From the NCBI GenBank assembly GCA_039636775.1, contig CP143429.1, forward strand, positions 2,418,001-2,482,000: DNA of 64,000 nt. Reading direction: 5' to 3'. The stretch is from Micrococcaceae bacterium Sec5.8 (GTDB lineage Bacteria > Actinomycetota > Actinomycetes > Actinomycetales > Micrococcaceae). Below the pieces are notes generated by a model. It made no database searches. It saw only the letters and a program-made list of their open reading frames with translations, and had not been told where the DNA came from. This document shows, in pieces, positions 62,306 to 64,000 of the stretch. A program made the position numbers and the translations under genes. Positions within the stretch are counted from its first letter, which is position 1; the number at the start of each line of letters is the position of its first letter.

Positions 62306-63608
62306 CGACGCCGGCCCCCACCGGCGTGTGCTGGAGGCTTGCTTCCGCAAGGTCGGGCTGGTTCCAGATGCCCTTAGTGTCAATGATCTGCTTGCCTTCG
62401 AGAGACAGCGGGTCAACGGCCAGGAAGTCATCGTGGTCCACCAGGAGCATGACAAGATCTGCTGCGGCTACTGCTTCGTCCATGCTGTGGAGACGGGTTA
62501 GTCCTGACGCAGCCAGGGCCGCGGGGAGTTCCTCAACGTTCGGGTCAACAACCAGGATGGTGCTCTCCGGTAACTTCTTCACTAGTTCCTGCACGATGGT
62601 CACCGACGGCGACTCGCGGACGTCATCAATATTGGCTTTGAAGGCCAGGCCTAAGACCGCCACGGTGGCCCCCGGCCGGTCTGCCAGTGCCCTCACGGCT
62701 TGCCGGACCACATGGTGCGGTTTGGCATCGTTGACCTCGCGGGCGGTACGGATCAGCCCGGCGTGCTCAGGTGCGGCGTCGACGATGAACCACGGATCTA
62801 CGGCGATGCAGTGCCCGCCCACACCGGGACCCGGGCGGAGCACGTTGACACGGGGGTGGTGGTTTGCCATTTCAATCAATTTCCAGACATCGATGCCCAG
62901 GTTGTCGCAGATCAGCGAGAGCTCGTTGGCGAAGGCGATGTTGACGTCGCGGAAGGTATTCTCCACGAGCTTGGTCATCTCAGCGGTGGTGGCATCCGTC
63001 AAAAGGATCTGACCCTGGCAAATGACCTCGTAGAGGCGCTTGGCTAGCTGTGCACCTTCCTCCGTGAGGCCGCCGATGACGCGGTCATTAGTCACGATTT
63101 CGATCATGATCCGGCCCGGCAGGACGCGCTCCGGAGAATGCACAACGTGGATCTGGTTCCGGCCGGGAGCGGCATCCAGAGAGAGGTCCGGTCGCAGTTC
63201 CGTGAGGTAGGCCCCCAGTCGTTTGGTGGTGCCCGGAGGGGACGTCGATTCCAGAACCACTAGTTCGCCTCCCCGAAGCTGTGGAGCCAGGGCTTCGACT
63301 GCGCTGCGGAGGTAGGAGAGATCGGCGCCCTTGCCCTCGGCCAGTGGGGTGGGCACCGCGATGATGTACGCGTCGGCCGCGGGAACCGTGGACATGGCCA
63401 CTAGATTGCCCAGGCTGACGGCGCCTGAAACCACCACGCCCATGTCAGGCTCCACGAAGGGAACCTCACCGCGGTTGACGGCGTCCACGGTCGACTGCTT
63501 CACATCGACGCCGGCCACTCGCTTGCCTTTGGCGGCGAAGCTGGCCGCAGTGGGCAGGCCGATGTAGCCGAGCCCGATGACGGCAACATCAAAAATCGTC
63601 TCGTCCAT
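62298..63608 (-). CDS. wecC: UDP-N-acetyl-D-mannosamine dehydrogenase
   Basis: A 436-residue nucleotide-sugar dehydrogenase. VIGLGYIGLPTAASFAAKG is the NAD loop, VLESTSPPGTTKRL, HSPERVLPGR and ENTFRDVNIAFANELSLI are typical of WecC, and GPGVGGHCIAVDPWF carries the catalytic Cys. It oxidises UDP-ManNAc (the WecB product) to UDP-ManNAcA. Start ATG at 63608 with GGGAAAG upstream. Third nucleotide-sugar gene of the locus. Confidence 0.94.
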   Translation of the reverse strand: MDETIFDVAVIGLGYIGLPTAASFAAKGKRVAGVDVKQSTVDAVNRGEVPFVEPDMGVVVSGAVSLGNLVAMSTVPAADAYIIAVPTPLAEGKGADLSYLRSAVEALAPQLRGGELVVLESTSPPGTTKRLGAYLTELRPDLSLDAAPGRNQIHVVHSPERVLPGRIMIEIVTNDRVIGGLTEEGAQLAKRLYEVICQGQILLTDATTAEMTKLVENTFRDVNIAFANELSLICDNLGIDVWKLIEMANHHPRVNVLRPGPGVGGHCIAVDPWFIVDAAPEHAGLIRTAREVNDAKPHHVVRQAVRALADRPGATVAVLGLAFKANIDDVRESPSVTIVQELVKKLPESTILVVDPNVEELPAALAASGLTRLHSMDEAVAAADLVMLLVDHDDFLAVDPLSLEGKQIIDTKGIWNQPDLAEASLQHTPVGAGVGG

Positions 63609-63616
63609 GTCTTTCC

Positions 63617-64000
63617 CTAAACTAAAATGTGGTCTTCAGGCGAACCGAAGAACTGAATCATTGAAGAAGCCAGAAGCTCTTCATTGGTGATGGGCCAGGT
63701 ATGCGACGACACGTCGGCGCCGCGCATCTGGCAATAATTGAACCGGTCCGCCGAGTAGATCCGCGCGCCCGCCTCGATGACGTCGCGCAGGAAGCGCGAA
63801 TCCTCCCCGCGTTGCAGCGGCTCGAAGGGGAATTGCCGGAAGGTTTCGGTAGCGGCGAAAATCGTGGGTCCAGAGACTGCTTCGACGTAGCGGTGTTCCA
63901 GCTGCGGGTTCCGCAGGATGGTGGCCCCGGCACCGGCAAGGTGCATGTAGTGCGCCCGCTTGCCCACCACCGCCGCTTCGGAGTACATCATGGCGTGGAC
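63617..64000 (-). CDS. Glycosyltransferase C-terminal part (cut by window edge)
   Basis: The frame is open to the window end (preceded there by Val-His-Ala), so the 5' part lies beyond. The 127 visible residues resemble the end of the GT2 protein at 59533-61464: RGEDSRFLRDVIEAGARIYS and FNYCQMRGADVSSHTW correspond to its HRAVDRCLLQAVQAAGG and NYMMHR ... HTW. It is probably a second member of the same type, 8 bases upstream of wecC in the operon. Confidence 0.7.
   Translation of the reverse strand, partial: VHAMMYSEAAVVGKRAHYMHLAGAGATILRNPQLEHRYVEAVSGPTIFAATETFRQFPFEPLQRGEDSRFLRDVIEAGARIYSADRFNYCQMRGADVSSHTWPITNEELLASSMIQFFGSPEDHILV

Noticed and set aside
1..64000. RNA genes (tRNA, rRNA, SRP RNA) and a replication origin
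   Set aside because: None of the intergenic gaps shows a tRNA cloverleaf, rRNA sequence, SRP RNA or DnaA-box cluster that I could recognise by eye.

Overview
The window looks like chromosomal DNA of a high-GC actinobacterium of the Micrococcaceae (Arthrobacter/Pseudarthrobacter type). The basis is GC-rich codon use, the smc-ftsY-amtB-glnK-ffh and coaD-yceD-rpmF-rnc-mutM neighbourhoods, an oleA-oleBC-oleD long-chain olefin cluster with the B and C enzymes fused (as known from Micrococcus), and PII with Tyr51. No tRNA, rRNA or CRISPR array was seen. Genus placement is inference.

Region 1 (1-16.2 kb), housekeeping: a two-domain VOC protein, an amidohydrolase and an alpha/beta hydrolase; ffh; a divergent zwf-like gene ending in a strong terminator; glnK and amtB with a GlnR-like operator upstream; an MFS exporter; a membrane-anchored GH79-like glycosidase; ftsY; smc. 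No glnD lies between glnK and ffh, where related genomes usually carry it.

Region 2 (16.4-33.8 kb): the ole operon; a gene of unknown function; a small amidohydrolase remnant; mutM, rnc, rpmF, yceD and coaD; an SDR, an aminotransferase and a spermidine-synthase-like protein in one run; then rsmD, recG, a DAK2 protein and thiL, and a YdcF protein.

Region 3 (33.9-46.0 kb), left side of a surface-polysaccharide locus: wecB, a putative rhamnosyltransferase, a secreted six-repeat Ig-like protein facing a decayed copy of itself across a shared terminator, two Tat-exported GH128-like glycosidases, a UDP-glucose dehydrogenase, a frameshifted serine-hydrolase-like pseudogene, and an AT-richer GT4 gene.

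Region 4 (46.1-51.7 kb), nested mobile elements: an ISL3 remnant; a truncated tyrosine recombinase; an ISL3-family element (ISL3-B) that carries a second, intact ISL3 element (ISL3-A, perfect 8-bp target duplication) just inside its left end and an IS21-family element inside its transposase gene. Missing target duplications and about 75 missing transposase codons suggest recombination through IS21.

Region 5 (51.8-64 kb): a tightly overlapping minus-strand operon, entering from beyond the window, with glycosyltransferases, wecC, an intact homolog of the Region 3 hydrolase pseudogene and several proteins of unknown function. wecB and wecC together would supply UDP-ManNAcA, and ugd UDP-GlcA, which points to an acidic wall polysaccharide such as teichuronic acid (inference).
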